Below, in pieces: positions 50,802 through 59,869 of a stretch of DNA of 64,000 bases (its first letter is position 1; each line of letters begins with the position of its first letter). The notes under the pieces were generated by a model, which worked only from the letters and a program-made list of their open reading frames with translations, made no database searches and was not told the DNA's origin. The stretch is taken from assembly GCA_965230375.1 (NCBI GenBank), contig CBDDKU010000012.1:248001-312000 (forward strand), given 5' to 3'. The stretch is from CBDDKU01 sp965230375 (lineage in GTDB: Bacteria; Bacteroidota; Bacteroidia; Flavobacteriales_D; Cryomorphaceae). Position numbers and translations under genes: made by a program.

Positions 50802-51210
50802 CTTTGTTAGAGATCTCCTTGTTAAACTCTTTTACAACGCCACCACCCATGGCACATTTTCCACTAAATACGGCACCAGGTTCAATTGCCAATTTCTTCG
50901 TGGCAATGTCGCATTCCAATCGTGCTGTAGATTTCAGCGAAAGCAATCCATTCACGTTTATCGTACCTTGAATGGATCCTTCGATGTCCGCATTTTCGCA
51001 GTCAATACTTCCTTCAATTTTACCAGTAGCTCCAACAACAAGCCTGCCTTTCACAGAAATAGTTCCTTTTACTGTACCATCGATTCGAATATTGCTATCC
51101 GAAACAACCTGACCTTCTAATTGAGTTCCTGATACAATTCGATTTAGCTTTTCGGGTGAATTGGGCTCGTTTGCTTTTGCCATTTCTCTATTGTTTGAAC
51201 TTTTAAACAT
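50770..51210 (-). CDS. Bactofilin-type cytoskeletal protein
   Basis: 146 residues (an internal ATG at 51183 would give 137). The DUF583/bactofilin core of right-handed beta-helix repeats runs about 30-125 (NRIVSGTQLEGQVVSDSNIR, TVKGTISVKGRLVVGATGKI). Bactofilins self-assemble into filaments that shape cells or organise wall enzymes and export systems. It is 13 bases after the SprE/PorW-like gene and overlaps the AtpZ gene, so it belongs to that transcript. The M23 peptidase gene, divergent beyond SprE, fits the common bactofilin-M23 association. Confidence 0.9.
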   Translation of the reverse strand: MFKSSNNREMAKANEPNSPEKLNRIVSGTQLEGQVVSDSNIRIDGTVKGTISVKGRLVVGATGKIEGSIDCENADIEGSIQGTINVNGLLSLKSTARLECDIATKKLAIEPGAVFSGKCAMGGGVVKEFNKEISNKDGDQAAKQAH

Positions 51211-51222
51211 TGTGTTTAAGGG

Positions 51223-53916
51223 TTAGTCGTACTTCGCATCAAAAAATGCTTTGTATACGTCTGTGTTTTTATTCCGGAACAGGACCGTAAAATTCTTTGT
51301 CGTGATTACGAACTTGTCGTGGTTCTTTCGGTTGATTTCCTTCAAAAGACCAGAGTCTGTGTAAAACGAGTTGTAATACCTCATCGCTTCTTCTTTATTC
51401 TCGAAGCTTCGTACTATAATGATCTGGTGGTCTTTGTCGATGAAACTATTTGTTATTCTCAAGTTTTCAGACCTGAAGTACTCCGTATTGAAATCAGAAA
51501 TTGTATTCTTCAACTCTGTGGCGTCATCTTCAGTTTTGGCAAACACCAAGGCAAAGAAGTGCTCAGACCCATCATCTTCTTTAAACATGCTGAAGTCTAC
51601 ATCGCTTGGAGCCGCGCCACTTGTTGCCGCAGGATCATCTCCTGCTGGGTTGTCTGCGGTGTCGTCAGAATCTTGAGGTGTTTCACCACGAGCCAATCGG
51701 GCTTTTGCACTATTCAATTCTCCGAGGAGTTCGGCAGCTTTATCTGCTTCTGGTGTTCCTCTGAACTTTGCTATGATTTCACGAAGAATTTCTTCAAAGG
51801 CATCGGCGCTTTTCTGCGCTCCGATTGTAAGGGCCTTGATCAAATAATACTTCGCTAAGAAACTATTATCAGGCTCTTCATTAATAATCGTGTTGCAGGT
51901 GACAAGTACATCGGAGTACTGCCTACGATTAAACTTCTTGTACGTCTGTTCGTATTTCTCTTTTTCATCTTCGTAACGCTGGTTTTTAGCCGTCACGTAG
52001 TTGGGGTCCAATATGAGCTTAGCAAATTCACTGTCGGGATAATCAGCTAGGATCACGTTTTTGTAGTAATCCGAATTGTCTTTAAACCCGGTGCCCACGA
52101 ACCCACCTTTTTCCTCTTTCTGAACGTAAATCCGATACAGCTGGTAGTAGGCTGGAAGGGCAGTTGCGCTCGTGTCGTATTCGTTGGTTATTCTCAAGAA
52201 CGACTCGATAGCATTGTCGTCGTCTTTAAGCTTTTCAGCGTAAATGGTACCAATGGCGTACAATGCCTTGATTATGTCGTTGTGGGCGCTCGTCAGAGCC
52301 GTGTCTGATAGAGGCAGCTCACTTAAATACTCATCAAGGGACTTAACGTTCGACTCTTGTTGACCCAAGTTGGCTAAAAGCGAATCGCTATCGGCACCTA
52401 AGTCTCCGCTGTTGTCTACAAATTCATTTCGGGTAGATCGCCGCCAATTGTCCTCCAGTTTTCGGGAGCCCCATTTTCTTTGGAACTCTTGATAACCGCT
52501 AGAAAGGGTAGCTGTATTGTAAAAGTACCAGGTCCGTCCCCCACTACCAGAGCCTTTTCTGGAAGGCGGAGCATTCTGCATACGCTCCAGAGCATCCATT
52601 TCAGCCTGGCGCTGTGCTTCCTCTTCTTCTTCCAGCTGGGCGATCATTTTCAATAGCTTCTTATCCCTGTCCTTCTCGTCCATGGTGGCAAGAGAAATAA
52701 CGCTGTCGTTGTACTCCACAATTTGAATATTGGTCACGAGCTCATTAAGGGAAGCTCCAGTTGCGAGTATAATGTGATAGTCAGGATAGTCTTCTGGCAA
52801 AAATGTAGCCGTGCTGTCGTAATAGTTTTTAGCTAGAACGTATTCTCGTTCCACAAAATAAATTTCCGCCAGCCTTAAATACGTGCGCCCTTTCTGTCGC
52901 GGATTATTAATGCTTTTGGCAGCTGAAGTTTGGAGAAGGCTAATACCCTCTTCAATATTTTGGTCGGCCAGCTCAATCTCGGCCAGTGCGTAGTATATCT
53001 GATCGTAATAGTCAACGTTCTTATCGTCCTTGGCCATATCCCAGAGCATCTTCTTGATCTGGCTAGCGTCTAGCTTCCGATCATAGGAGAGGGCTTGATT
53101 GATGCGAGCATAAAACTCCATTTCATAATCTGGTCGCAGCTTTACAACTTTTGCAAACCCATCAATAGCGTCTTTGGATTTGTTAAGGTGTTGATTTACC
53201 TGAGCATATATAAAAGTCAAGCGTGCCTTCATGTCTTTGTCCTTGGTCATGCGCGCAGCATTATCAAGGTGTAGCAAGGCTTCTTCATAACGCTCTTGGC
53301 GGAGGTATAGATCAGCATAAACCGTTTCTAGCTGAGCAAGAAAGTCTTTTGGCTTGTCTGTGGCCTTGCTTTTTTCAGCTGTGGTAAGCGTTGTTGCCGC
53401 TTTCCCGTAGCGTTGTTCTTCTATATATGTTCTCGCCGACCAAAGTGCAGCATAGTGCCTCGTCTCTTGATCCTTGTACTTTTTGGAAACGTAGCTGAAC
53501 ATTTCCTGGGCTGTAGCAAATTTGCCTTTGTAATAATTAGCCTTACCCATCAAGAAGAAAGTCTCATCAATCCACTTGTTGTGCTCCGAGCGCTTGATCT
53601 CCATAGAATGACGATCGATGATCGTCGAACACTTTTCTATGATCTCATCCATCGATGGGGTCAGGTTTTTTTGACCTTCATCATCAGGAATGATATACAC
53701 AGGCAGTATTTCGTGGTAATCGTCTTGCTTGTTTGTCCAGAGTTCCAACTCAGTGAGCCGCATGATTTCATTGGCATTGAAGTACCAATTGTAATGCGAT
53801 GTGGTATTGTGATACAGGCGGTTGGTAAAGCCCGACTTCTCTTTTGAGCACGAAACAGCCACTAGAGCAAAAACAAGAATGCTCAGGACAACCTTATATG
53901 ATCTCCATTTTTTCAA
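51223..53916 (-). CDS. sprE: SprE/PorW-like TPR lipoprotein of type IX secretion
   Basis: 897 residues. Lipoprotein signal LSILVFALVAVSCSKEK, cysteine near 23. Opening RLYHNTTSHYNWYFNANEIM and DDYHEILPVYIIPDDEGQ, followed by an array of TPR repeats to about 700, match SprE (Flavobacterium) and PorW (Porphyromonas). A C-terminal domain of about 90 residues (EHFFALVFAKTEDD to AMRYYNSFYTDSG) is also as in PorW. SprE/PorW is an outer-membrane-linked component needed for secretion and gliding; it couples PorN-type ring to the translocon. Promoter TATTTTTG upstream. Transcribed with bactofilin and probably the atp genes. Confidence 0.8.
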   Translation of the reverse strand: MKKWRSYKVVLSILVFALVAVSCSKEKSGFTNRLYHNTTSHYNWYFNANEIMRLTELELWTNKQDDYHEILPVYIIPDDEGQKNLTPSMDEIIEKCSTIIDRHSMEIKRSEHNKWIDETFFLMGKANYYKGKFATAQEMFSYVSKKYKDQETRHYAALWSARTYIEEQRYGKAATTLTTAEKSKATDKPKDFLAQLETVYADLYLRQERYEEALLHLDNAARMTKDKDMKARLTFIYAQVNQHLNKSKDAIDGFAKVVKLRPDYEMEFYARINQALSYDRKLDASQIKKMLWDMAKDDKNVDYYDQIYYALAEIELADQNIEEGISLLQTSAAKSINNPRQKGRTYLRLAEIYFVEREYVLAKNYYDSTATFLPEDYPDYHIILATGASLNELVTNIQIVEYNDSVISLATMDEKDRDKKLLKMIAQLEEEEEAQRQAEMDALERMQNAPPSRKGSGSGGRTWYFYNTATLSSGYQEFQRKWGSRKLEDNWRRSTRNEFVDNSGDLGADSDSLLANLGQQESNVKSLDEYLSELPLSDTALTSAHNDIIKALYAIGTIYAEKLKDDDNAIESFLRITNEYDTSATALPAYYQLYRIYVQKEEKGGFVGTGFKDNSDYYKNVILADYPDSEFAKLILDPNYVTAKNQRYEDEKEKYEQTYKKFNRRQYSDVLVTCNTIINEEPDNSFLAKYYLIKALTIGAQKSADAFEEILREIIAKFRGTPEADKAAELLGELNSAKARLARGETPQDSDDTADNPAGDDPAATSGAAPSDVDFSMFKEDDGSEHFFALVFAKTEDDATELKNTISDFNTEYFRSENLRITNSFIDKDHQIIIVRSFENKEEAMRYYNSFYTDSGLLKEINRKNHDKFVITTKNFTVLFRNKNTDVYKAFFDAKYD

Positions 53917-53957
53917 ACCCTCAATCTTATTTGGGTATTCCTTAAACTACAAGGATG

Positions 53958-53965
53958 CAAAAATA
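53958..53965 (-). promoter_or_regulatory. -7 promoter element TATTTTTG for the SprE/PorW-like gene
   Basis: Exact TAnnTTTG on the minus strand, 41 bases before the ATG at 53916. Confidence 0.55.
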
Positions 53966-54047
53966 TTGCAAATTTCTCACAACTTCGGTATGACCTCTTC
54001 TAAGAAAGCCTAATATTTTCGGATATTTACGGCCCTAAAGCGAGTTC

Positions 54048-54941
54048 ATGGCGAAGGAATCACCCAAAGAACGTAAGCGAATCATAAAGAAACTGCGCAA
54101 TCGGTACCGCCTTGTGGTGATGAACGATACGACTTTTGATGAGCGATTTTCTGCTTTCCTCACGCCTTTGAACGTGATTTCCGGAATTACTCTAGCCTTT
54201 CTAGTCATGGCGAGCTTCGTTCTAGTCCTCATCGTTTTTACTCCACTTCGAGAATACATTCCGGGATATGGAGACACCGAGACTCGGCTAAACGCCCTGG
54301 CTGCTGCTGTAAAGGCCGATTCGCTGGAGAAGGCTCAAGAGCAATATGCCAATTATTTCGATAATGTTCACCGTGTGCTGACTGGTGAAGTTGGTAATGA
54401 CTCTTTGGATATTGAGGATGAGATGGAGAGTAAGAACTACGGAAATCTCGATTTTTCGACTTCCACTGAAGACTCTGTATTGCGCCAGTCCATTGAGTCA
54501 CAAGAACGGTATGCCTTGCTAGATAATGCCCAGAGCAAATCAAACGTGGTAGGATTACCCGGTGTTCTATTCTTTCAACCGATGAAGGGAACCGTAACAG
54601 ATGGATTTGACGCAAGCATCAAACATTACGGCGTAGATATTACTGCTCGAGAAGGTGAGCCGATTATGTCAGTCTATGATGGAGTTGTAGTCTTTTCTTC
54701 ATTTACTTCAGATGGAGGGTACGTTATTCAGGTGCAGCATCCCAATAACCTTATCTCGATTTACAAGCACAACTCTGTGCTTCTAAAAGAAGTTGGTGAG
54801 CAAGTGAAAGCTGGTGAGACGATAGCCATTATTGGAAACACTGGAAAGTACACTGATGGGCCACACCTTCATTTCGAGCTTTGGCACAACGGTAGCCCTG
54901 TTGATCCGCAAGAATATATAGCCTTTACTTCTGAGTCATGA
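54048..54941 (+). CDS. M23-family peptidase, membrane-anchored
   Basis: 297 residues. One membrane span (about 42-64; LNVISGITLAFLVMASFVLV), a short coiled or linker region, then a complete LytM/M23 domain. Zinc ligands are all present: H193 and D197 in KHYGVDI, and H273/H275 in GPHLHFELW, so it should cut peptidoglycan peptides, unlike the EnvC-like protein. Divergent from the SprE/bactofilin unit; bactofilins often position M23 enzymes, so a functional link is plausible. It overlaps the GH3 gene by 4 bases. Confidence 0.93.
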   Translation: MAKESPKERKRIIKKLRNRYRLVVMNDTTFDERFSAFLTPLNVISGITLAFLVMASFVLVLIVFTPLREYIPGYGDTETRLNALAAAVKADSLEKAQEQYANYFDNVHRVLTGEVGNDSLDIEDEMESKNYGNLDFSTSTEDSVLRQSIESQERYALLDNAQSKSNVVGLPGVLFFQPMKGTVTDGFDASIKHYGVDITAREGEPIMSVYDGVVVFSSFTSDGGYVIQVQHPNNLISIYKHNSVLLKEVGEQVKAGETIAIIGNTGKYTDGPHLHFELWHNGSPVDPQEYIAFTSES

Positions 54942-56431
54942 GCATTAAGCGATATCTAAGTAAGCTAGTCGCTCAGCGGACTAAAAAGAAGGTGAATCAA
55001 TGGAAGTCAAATGCTATTGACTGCCAAAACGATACTTTAAGCACCATCGTTAAATCTGCCAAGAATACAGCGTTCGGGGTAGACCACGATTTTTCGAGCA
55101 TCCAGAATTATGAAGAGTTTAAAAGGCTCGTTCCGGTTAGAGACTACGAAGGGCTCCGTTCCTATCTGGATAGAATGGTGAATGGTGAATCGGATGTAGT
55201 ATGGCCTGGGAAGCCAATATACCTATCGAAAACCTCAGGTACCACATCGGGTGCTAAGTACATCCCGATTTCGAAGGAATCCATGAATCATCACATCGTT
55301 GCTGCGCGAGATGCCCTTCTGCTCTATATCGCTCAGACTGGAAACACTTCTTTCGTAGATGGAAAGATGATTTTCTTGCAAGGAAGCCCGAAACTAAGCA
55401 AGAAGAATGGAATTGATGTTGGCCGTCTATCCGGGATTGTTGCGCATCATGTACCAAAGTATCTTCAGAAGAACCGGCTGCCGTCTTTTGAGACCAATTG
55501 CATAGAAGATTGGGAAACAAAGGTGGATGCTGTTATTGACGAAACCCTGGACCAACGAATGACATTGATTTCGGGGATTCCGAGTTGGGTGCAGCACTAT
55601 TTTGAGCGAATTCTGGAGCGCACAGGTAAGGAAACCATTTCAGATGTTTTTCCCGATTTCAGCTTGTTTGTATACGGCGGTGTCAATTTTGGTCCTTACA
55701 AACCGCACTTCAAGCGATTGATAGGAAAGAAGGTTGATAGCATCGAAACCTATCCAGCGAGTGAAGGCTTTATAGCCTTTCAGGATGACCAAAACGATGA
55801 AGCCCTCTTACTCAATGTAGATGCCGGAATCTTTTTTGAATTTATCCCAGCCGAGGATTTTCACAATGAATCCCCAAGAAGACTGAGATTAGAAGATGTT
55901 GAAATCGGTCAGAACTACGCCCTCGTGATGTCAACCAATGCAGGGCTTTGGGCATACAGCATCGGCGATACAGTCAAGTTTACTTCCATTGACCCTTACA
56001 AAATAGTTGTTACGGGAAGAATCAAGCACTTTACTTCGGCATTTGGTGAGCACGTGATTGCGGAGGAAGTTGAAGGCGCTATGAACGATGTTGCCAGTAA
56101 GTATGGTGCTGAGATCATTGAGTTCACGGTCGCTCCCCAGCTGAGCCCCGATGATGGTTTACCTTATCATGAGTGGCTTATTTCATTCGCAAAGCTGCCT
56201 AAAGATATGGTTGGGTTTTCATCAGAACTCGATGAGTCCATGCAGACTCGGAATATCTACTACGCTGATCTAATTAAAGGAAAGATATTAAGGCCATTGG
56301 TGGTGACTAACCTGGGAGGAGATGCGTTTAACAACTACATGAAAAGCCAAGGAAAATTAGGTGGTCAAAACAAAGTGCCCAGATTGAGTAATGATCGAAA
56401 AATTGCAGATAAACTCAGGGAGTGGATGTGA
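54938..56431 (+). CDS. GH3-family acyl-adenylating enzyme
   Basis: 497 residues, GH3 auxin-responsive-promoter family of the ANL (adenylating) superfamily. Motif SKTSGTTSGAKYIPIS is the phosphate-binding loop, and VYGGVNFGPYKPHF and YPASEGFIAFQ are later conserved blocks. Plant GH3 enzymes join amino acids to carboxylic acids; bacterial functions are unassigned. Starts with ATGA overlap on the M23 gene. Confidence 0.88.
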   Translation: MSIKRYLSKLVAQRTKKKVNQWKSNAIDCQNDTLSTIVKSAKNTAFGVDHDFSSIQNYEEFKRLVPVRDYEGLRSYLDRMVNGESDVVWPGKPIYLSKTSGTTSGAKYIPISKESMNHHIVAARDALLLYIAQTGNTSFVDGKMIFLQGSPKLSKKNGIDVGRLSGIVAHHVPKYLQKNRLPSFETNCIEDWETKVDAVIDETLDQRMTLISGIPSWVQHYFERILERTGKETISDVFPDFSLFVYGGVNFGPYKPHFKRLIGKKVDSIETYPASEGFIAFQDDQNDEALLLNVDAGIFFEFIPAEDFHNESPRRLRLEDVEIGQNYALVMSTNAGLWAYSIGDTVKFTSIDPYKIVVTGRIKHFTSAFGEHVIAEEVEGAMNDVASKYGAEIIEFTVAPQLSPDDGLPYHEWLISFAKLPKDMVGFSSELDESMQTRNIYYADLIKGKILRPLVVTNLGGDAFNNYMKSQGKLGGQNKVPRLSNDRKIADKLREWM

Positions 56432-56500
56432 TTTAGATCGTTCTATCCAACTCCATTTAAGTGAGCAAAAAAACAGTCGATTTCCCTAAGGACAAACTCA

Positions 56501-56508
56501 TATCTTTG
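56501..56508 (+). promoter_or_regulatory. -7 promoter element TATCTTTG for dxr-rseP
   Basis: Exact TAnnTTTG ending only 8 bases before the dxr ATG. If the start distance is that calibrated by tRNA-Arg, the message would be leaderless or nearly so. Confidence 0.7.
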
Positions 56509-56516
56509 CAGACTTC

Positions 56517-57692
56517 ATGAGCGAAAATTCAAAGAGAAATATTGCCATTCTTGGCTCAACGGGTTCGATTGGAACTCAGGCTCTCGATGTTATCGAGCAG
56601 AACCAAGATACATTTGGCGTAGAAGTGCTTTCGGCTCGAACCAACGCAGAACTCTTAGCCAAACAAGCCTTGAATTTCAAGCCTAATGCAGTGGTGATTA
56701 GTGACGAGTCGAAGTACAAGTGGCTTAAGGACCAGCTTTTTGATGAAGGAATAAAAGTTTACTGCGGAGAAGAAGCCTTGGCAAGTATCTGTGAGATGGA
56801 AGGTATAGACTTGGTGCTTACCGCTCTTGTTGGATTTTCTGGCGTAAGACCTACCATGGCCGCGATTCAGGCGGGGAAGCACATTGCTTTGGCGAATAAA
56901 GAAACACTGGTAGTTGCCGGTGACTTGATCACAAAGGCTGCACAAGAGAAAGGGGTAAACATTTATCCAGTCGATTCAGAACATTCAGCGATATTTCAAT
57001 GTCTGGCTGGTGAGTTTCACAATCCCATAGAAAAGATCTACCTCACAGCCAGCGGCGGTCCGTTTCGTGGCATGACCCGCGACCAGCTGGCAGGAGTAAA
57101 ACCAAAGCAAGCGCTGAAGCACCCAAACTGGGATATGGGAGCGAAGGTGACCATTGATTCCGCGTCTTTGATGAACAAAGGGCTCGAAGTCATTGAAGCC
57201 AAGTGGCTCTTTGGACTACGTCCCGATCAGATCGATGTGGTGGTTCACGCACAATCCATTCTGCACAGCATCGTGCAATTCGAAGATGGTAGCATGAAAG
57301 CCCAAATGGGACTTCCCGATATGAAGCTGCCCATTCAATACGCACTTGGATATCCAAATCGATTGAAGTCCGAATTCCCGCGATTCGATTTTATGAACTA
57401 TCCTTCCTTGACCTTTGAACAACCGGATAGAGAAACATTCAGGAATTTAGATCTGGCTTTTGACTCTATGAATAAAGGAGGTAATATGCCTTGCGTGCTG
57501 AATGCCGCAAATGAAATAGCCGTTGAGGCTTTTTTGAAAGAAGAATTGGGCTTCTTGGAAATGTCTGATCTGATAAGTGAGTGCATGGCTAAAGCGACAT
57601 TTGTCCAGAAGCCCAGCATTGAAGATTACATAGAAATAGATGCAGAAACTAGAAGGTCTGCAAAAGAGATATTGAGTGGGCTAAAGGCCTAA
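56517..57692 (+). CDS. dxr: 1-deoxy-D-xylulose 5-phosphate reductoisomerase
   Basis: Converts DXP to methylerythritol phosphate with NADPH, the committed step of the MEP isoprenoid pathway. 391 residues. NADPH loop LGSTGSIGTQALDVI, metal/substrate motif VDSEHSAIFQCL, flexible loop ASGGPFRG and HPNWDMGAKVTIDSASLMNK are intact. Start chosen by the promoter box. rseP follows after 8 bases, a conserved arrangement. Confidence 0.97.
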   Translation: MSENSKRNIAILGSTGSIGTQALDVIEQNQDTFGVEVLSARTNAELLAKQALNFKPNAVVISDESKYKWLKDQLFDEGIKVYCGEEALASICEMEGIDLVLTALVGFSGVRPTMAAIQAGKHIALANKETLVVAGDLITKAAQEKGVNIYPVDSEHSAIFQCLAGEFHNPIEKIYLTASGGPFRGMTRDQLAGVKPKQALKHPNWDMGAKVTIDSASLMNKGLEVIEAKWLFGLRPDQIDVVVHAQSILHSIVQFEDGSMKAQMGLPDMKLPIQYALGYPNRLKSEFPRFDFMNYPSLTFEQPDRETFRNLDLAFDSMNKGGNMPCVLNAANEIAVEAFLKEELGFLEMSDLISECMAKATFVQKPSIEDYIEIDAETRRSAKEILSGLKA

Positions 57693-57700
57693 CATGAGCT

Positions 57701-59026
57701 ATGAGCGAATTAACAATCAAGATACTTCAATTTGTCATGAGCCTGTCCTTGCTGGTGGTGCTACATGAACTGGGACATTTTATTCCTGCAAGACTTTTCA
57801 AGACCCGAGTAGAGAAGTTTTACCTCTTCTTCGACCCGTGGTTTTCTCTTTTTAAGTTCAAAAAAGGCGATACGGAATACGGTATCGGGTGGCTGCCGCT
57901 TGGGGGATATGTGAAAATCTCCGGTATGGTGGATGAATCAATGGACACAGAGCAGCTCAAATCGGAGCCAAAGCCCTGGGAATTCCGTGCAAAGCCGGCA
58001 TGGCAGAGACTGATCATTATGATTGGTGGAGTTGTAGTCAATGTTATCCTGGCCTTTGTGATATACGCTATGATGCTTTTCACCTGGGGCAAATCTTACA
58101 TCCCTAATGAAAATCTAACCTTCGGGGTTTACGCTGATTCTCTCATTCAATCTTATGGGGTTGAGAATGGCGACAGGATAGTTTCGATTGGAGATATTAC
58201 TCCAAAAACGTTGTCAATAGTGAATCAGGAGATTTTATTTGGAGATGCAAGAGATCTGGTTGTTGAACGAGATGGCAGACAAATCCAAGTTACTCTGCCA
58301 GATGATATTGATCAGCTGATTCTAGCTTCTGGAAAAGAATCCATTTTGAGCGAAGCTTATCCAGCACAAGTAGACTCCATAGTGAAGGGGCTGAGTGCCG
58401 ATAAAGCGGGCCTTGTTGAAGGCGACAAGTTTGTTTCACTCGACGATCGTGATGTTTCAATTTACCAAGCTTTGATTACTTCGCTCTACGAGAAGAAAGG
58501 ACAAAGTGTAGACCTAGTGGTGGAGCGAAATGGGCAGCCTGTTGAGGTAACCGCCCAAGTCGACTCGCTAGGTAAGCTGGGCTTTTATAATGTAGACCCC
58601 AGACAGTACTTTGATATTGCCACACAGGAGTTTGGATTTTTAGAAAGTTTTCCGGCTGGTGTAAACGAAGGAGTAAATATCATGGTGAGCTATGTGCGAT
58701 CGCTCAAATTGGTATTTAGTTCGGAAGGAGTTAAGAAGATCGGTGGATTTGGAACATTGACGAAGCTGTTTCCAACTACATGGGATTGGCAGCGATTTTG
58801 GAATATGACGGCTTTTCTGTCAATAATTCTCGCTGTGATGAATATTCTCCCCATTCCAGCGCTAGATGGAGGCCATGTTATGTTCCTTTTATATGAGATG
58901 ATTACCGGTCGAGAGCCGGGGCAGAAATTCCTTGAGTATGCCCAACTGGCGGGGATAGCGATCTTATTGACGCTCATGCTTTACGCCAATGGTATGGATG
59001 TGTATCGATGGTTTACAGGACAATAG
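57701..59026 (+). CDS. rseP: RseP-type intramembrane zinc metalloprotease
   Basis: 441 residues, site-2 protease family. HELGH at 22-26 lies in the first span, the distal Asp in NILPIPALDGGH near the C-terminus, and two PDZ regions sit between (about 130-210 and 220-300; KAGLVEGDKFVSLDDRDV). RseP cleaves anti-sigma factors or signal-peptide remnants within the membrane. Co-transcribed with dxr. Confidence 0.96.
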   Translation: MSELTIKILQFVMSLSLLVVLHELGHFIPARLFKTRVEKFYLFFDPWFSLFKFKKGDTEYGIGWLPLGGYVKISGMVDESMDTEQLKSEPKPWEFRAKPAWQRLIIMIGGVVVNVILAFVIYAMMLFTWGKSYIPNENLTFGVYADSLIQSYGVENGDRIVSIGDITPKTLSIVNQEILFGDARDLVVERDGRQIQVTLPDDIDQLILASGKESILSEAYPAQVDSIVKGLSADKAGLVEGDKFVSLDDRDVSIYQALITSLYEKKGQSVDLVVERNGQPVEVTAQVDSLGKLGFYNVDPRQYFDIATQEFGFLESFPAGVNEGVNIMVSYVRSLKLVFSSEGVKKIGGFGTLTKLFPTTWDWQRFWNMTAFLSIILAVMNILPIPALDGGHVMFLLYEMITGREPGQKFLEYAQLAGIAILLTLMLYANGMDVYRWFTGQ

Positions 59027-59077
59027 CGAAACTTTATTTGACGTTTGGCGTATTTATTGGACTGACGTGAAATAATC

Positions 59078-59452
59078 ATGGTAGAAAAAGAAATCGATAT
59101 TGAAAATTTGAAGGCCATTTCCAATGGTGATCAGGCATTCTTTGTCGAAATCTTACAGCTTTATTTGGAGCGAACCACTCAGGACATTGAGGAACTTCAA
59201 AAAGCATTTGACCAAAAGGATTATGAGACGATTCAATTTATTGCACATCGCATGAGATCAGCTGCAGTTCCATTAGGTATTAAGAATCTATTGATTCATC
59301 TGAAAAAAATGGAGCTCGATCTAAAAGGTGGGAAGATCAACGAAGTAGATAACGATATTGATCGTATTTTAGACTTGGCGAGAAAAGCTTTAATTGAAGT
59401 GTCACAAGAATTAAGTGCCACGTCTTTGAAAGATGAACTCAAATTGAAATAG
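59078..59452 (+). CDS. Histidine phosphotransfer (Hpt) protein
   Basis: 124 residues, a four-helix Hpt domain with phospho-histidine H57 in FIAHRMRSAAVPLG. Hpt proteins relay phosphate between receiver domains. It is followed after 2 bases by a receiver-only protein, so the two form a phosphorelay pair with no kinase nearby. The gene is 51 bases after rseP and may be on its transcript. Confidence 0.85.
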   Translation: MVEKEIDIENLKAISNGDQAFFVEILQLYLERTTQDIEELQKAFDQKDYETIQFIAHRMRSAAVPLGIKNLLIHLKKMELDLKGGKINEVDNDIDRILDLARKALIEVSQELSATSLKDELKLK

Positions 59453-59454
59453 CC

Positions 59455-59835
59455 GTGAATATCCCTACAGAAGATTCGATCCTACTAGTTGATGACGAAG
59501 TAATCACACTGAAGATTACGCGCAAGTTGCTAACAGACAGCGGCTATGATGTGAGCATCGCCAAGAGCTCTTCCGAAGCGATGGAACAATTGTCAAACAA
59601 ACATTTTGATCTGGTCATTGTTGATATTTCAATGCCATCAATCAGCGGGTTTGACCTAATCCAACTCATGCAAAGCTTCAACTATACCGTACCGGTTATC
59701 TTTTTGAGCAATAACGACAATGAGTGGACCAAGGAAGAAGCCAAAAATATTGGAGCACTTCGATTCGTGAGTAAGGAGAAAGAGTTCAACTTTTTGCCTT
59801 CCATTGTAAAAGACATTCTCGAGCGGGTAAACTAA
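59455..59835 (+). CDS. Receiver-only response regulator (CheY-like)
   Basis: 126 residues, GTG start. Receiver domain with acidic pair D13/D14, phospho-acceptor D57 in VIVDISMP, Ser of LSNN in the threonine position, and a lysine in FVSKE. No output domain, so it acts through protein contacts or as an intermediate for the Hpt protein. Confidence 0.87.
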   Translation: MNIPTEDSILLVDDEVITLKITRKLLTDSGYDVSIAKSSSEAMEQLSNKHFDLVIVDISMPSISGFDLIQLMQSFNYTVPVIFLSNNDNEWTKEEAKNIGALRFVSKEKEFNFLPSIVKDILERVN

Positions 59836-59855
59836 CCTGAACATTGAAAATTGCT

Positions 59856-59863
59856 CATCTTTG
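59856..59863 (+). promoter_or_regulatory. Near-match -7 element CATCTTTG for the DAO-family gene
   Basis: One base from TAnnTTTG (C for the first T), ending 6 bases before the ATG at 59870. Supports that ATG over the in-frame TTG at 59861, which lies in the element. Confidence 0.4.
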
Positions 59864-59869
59864 CCCTTC

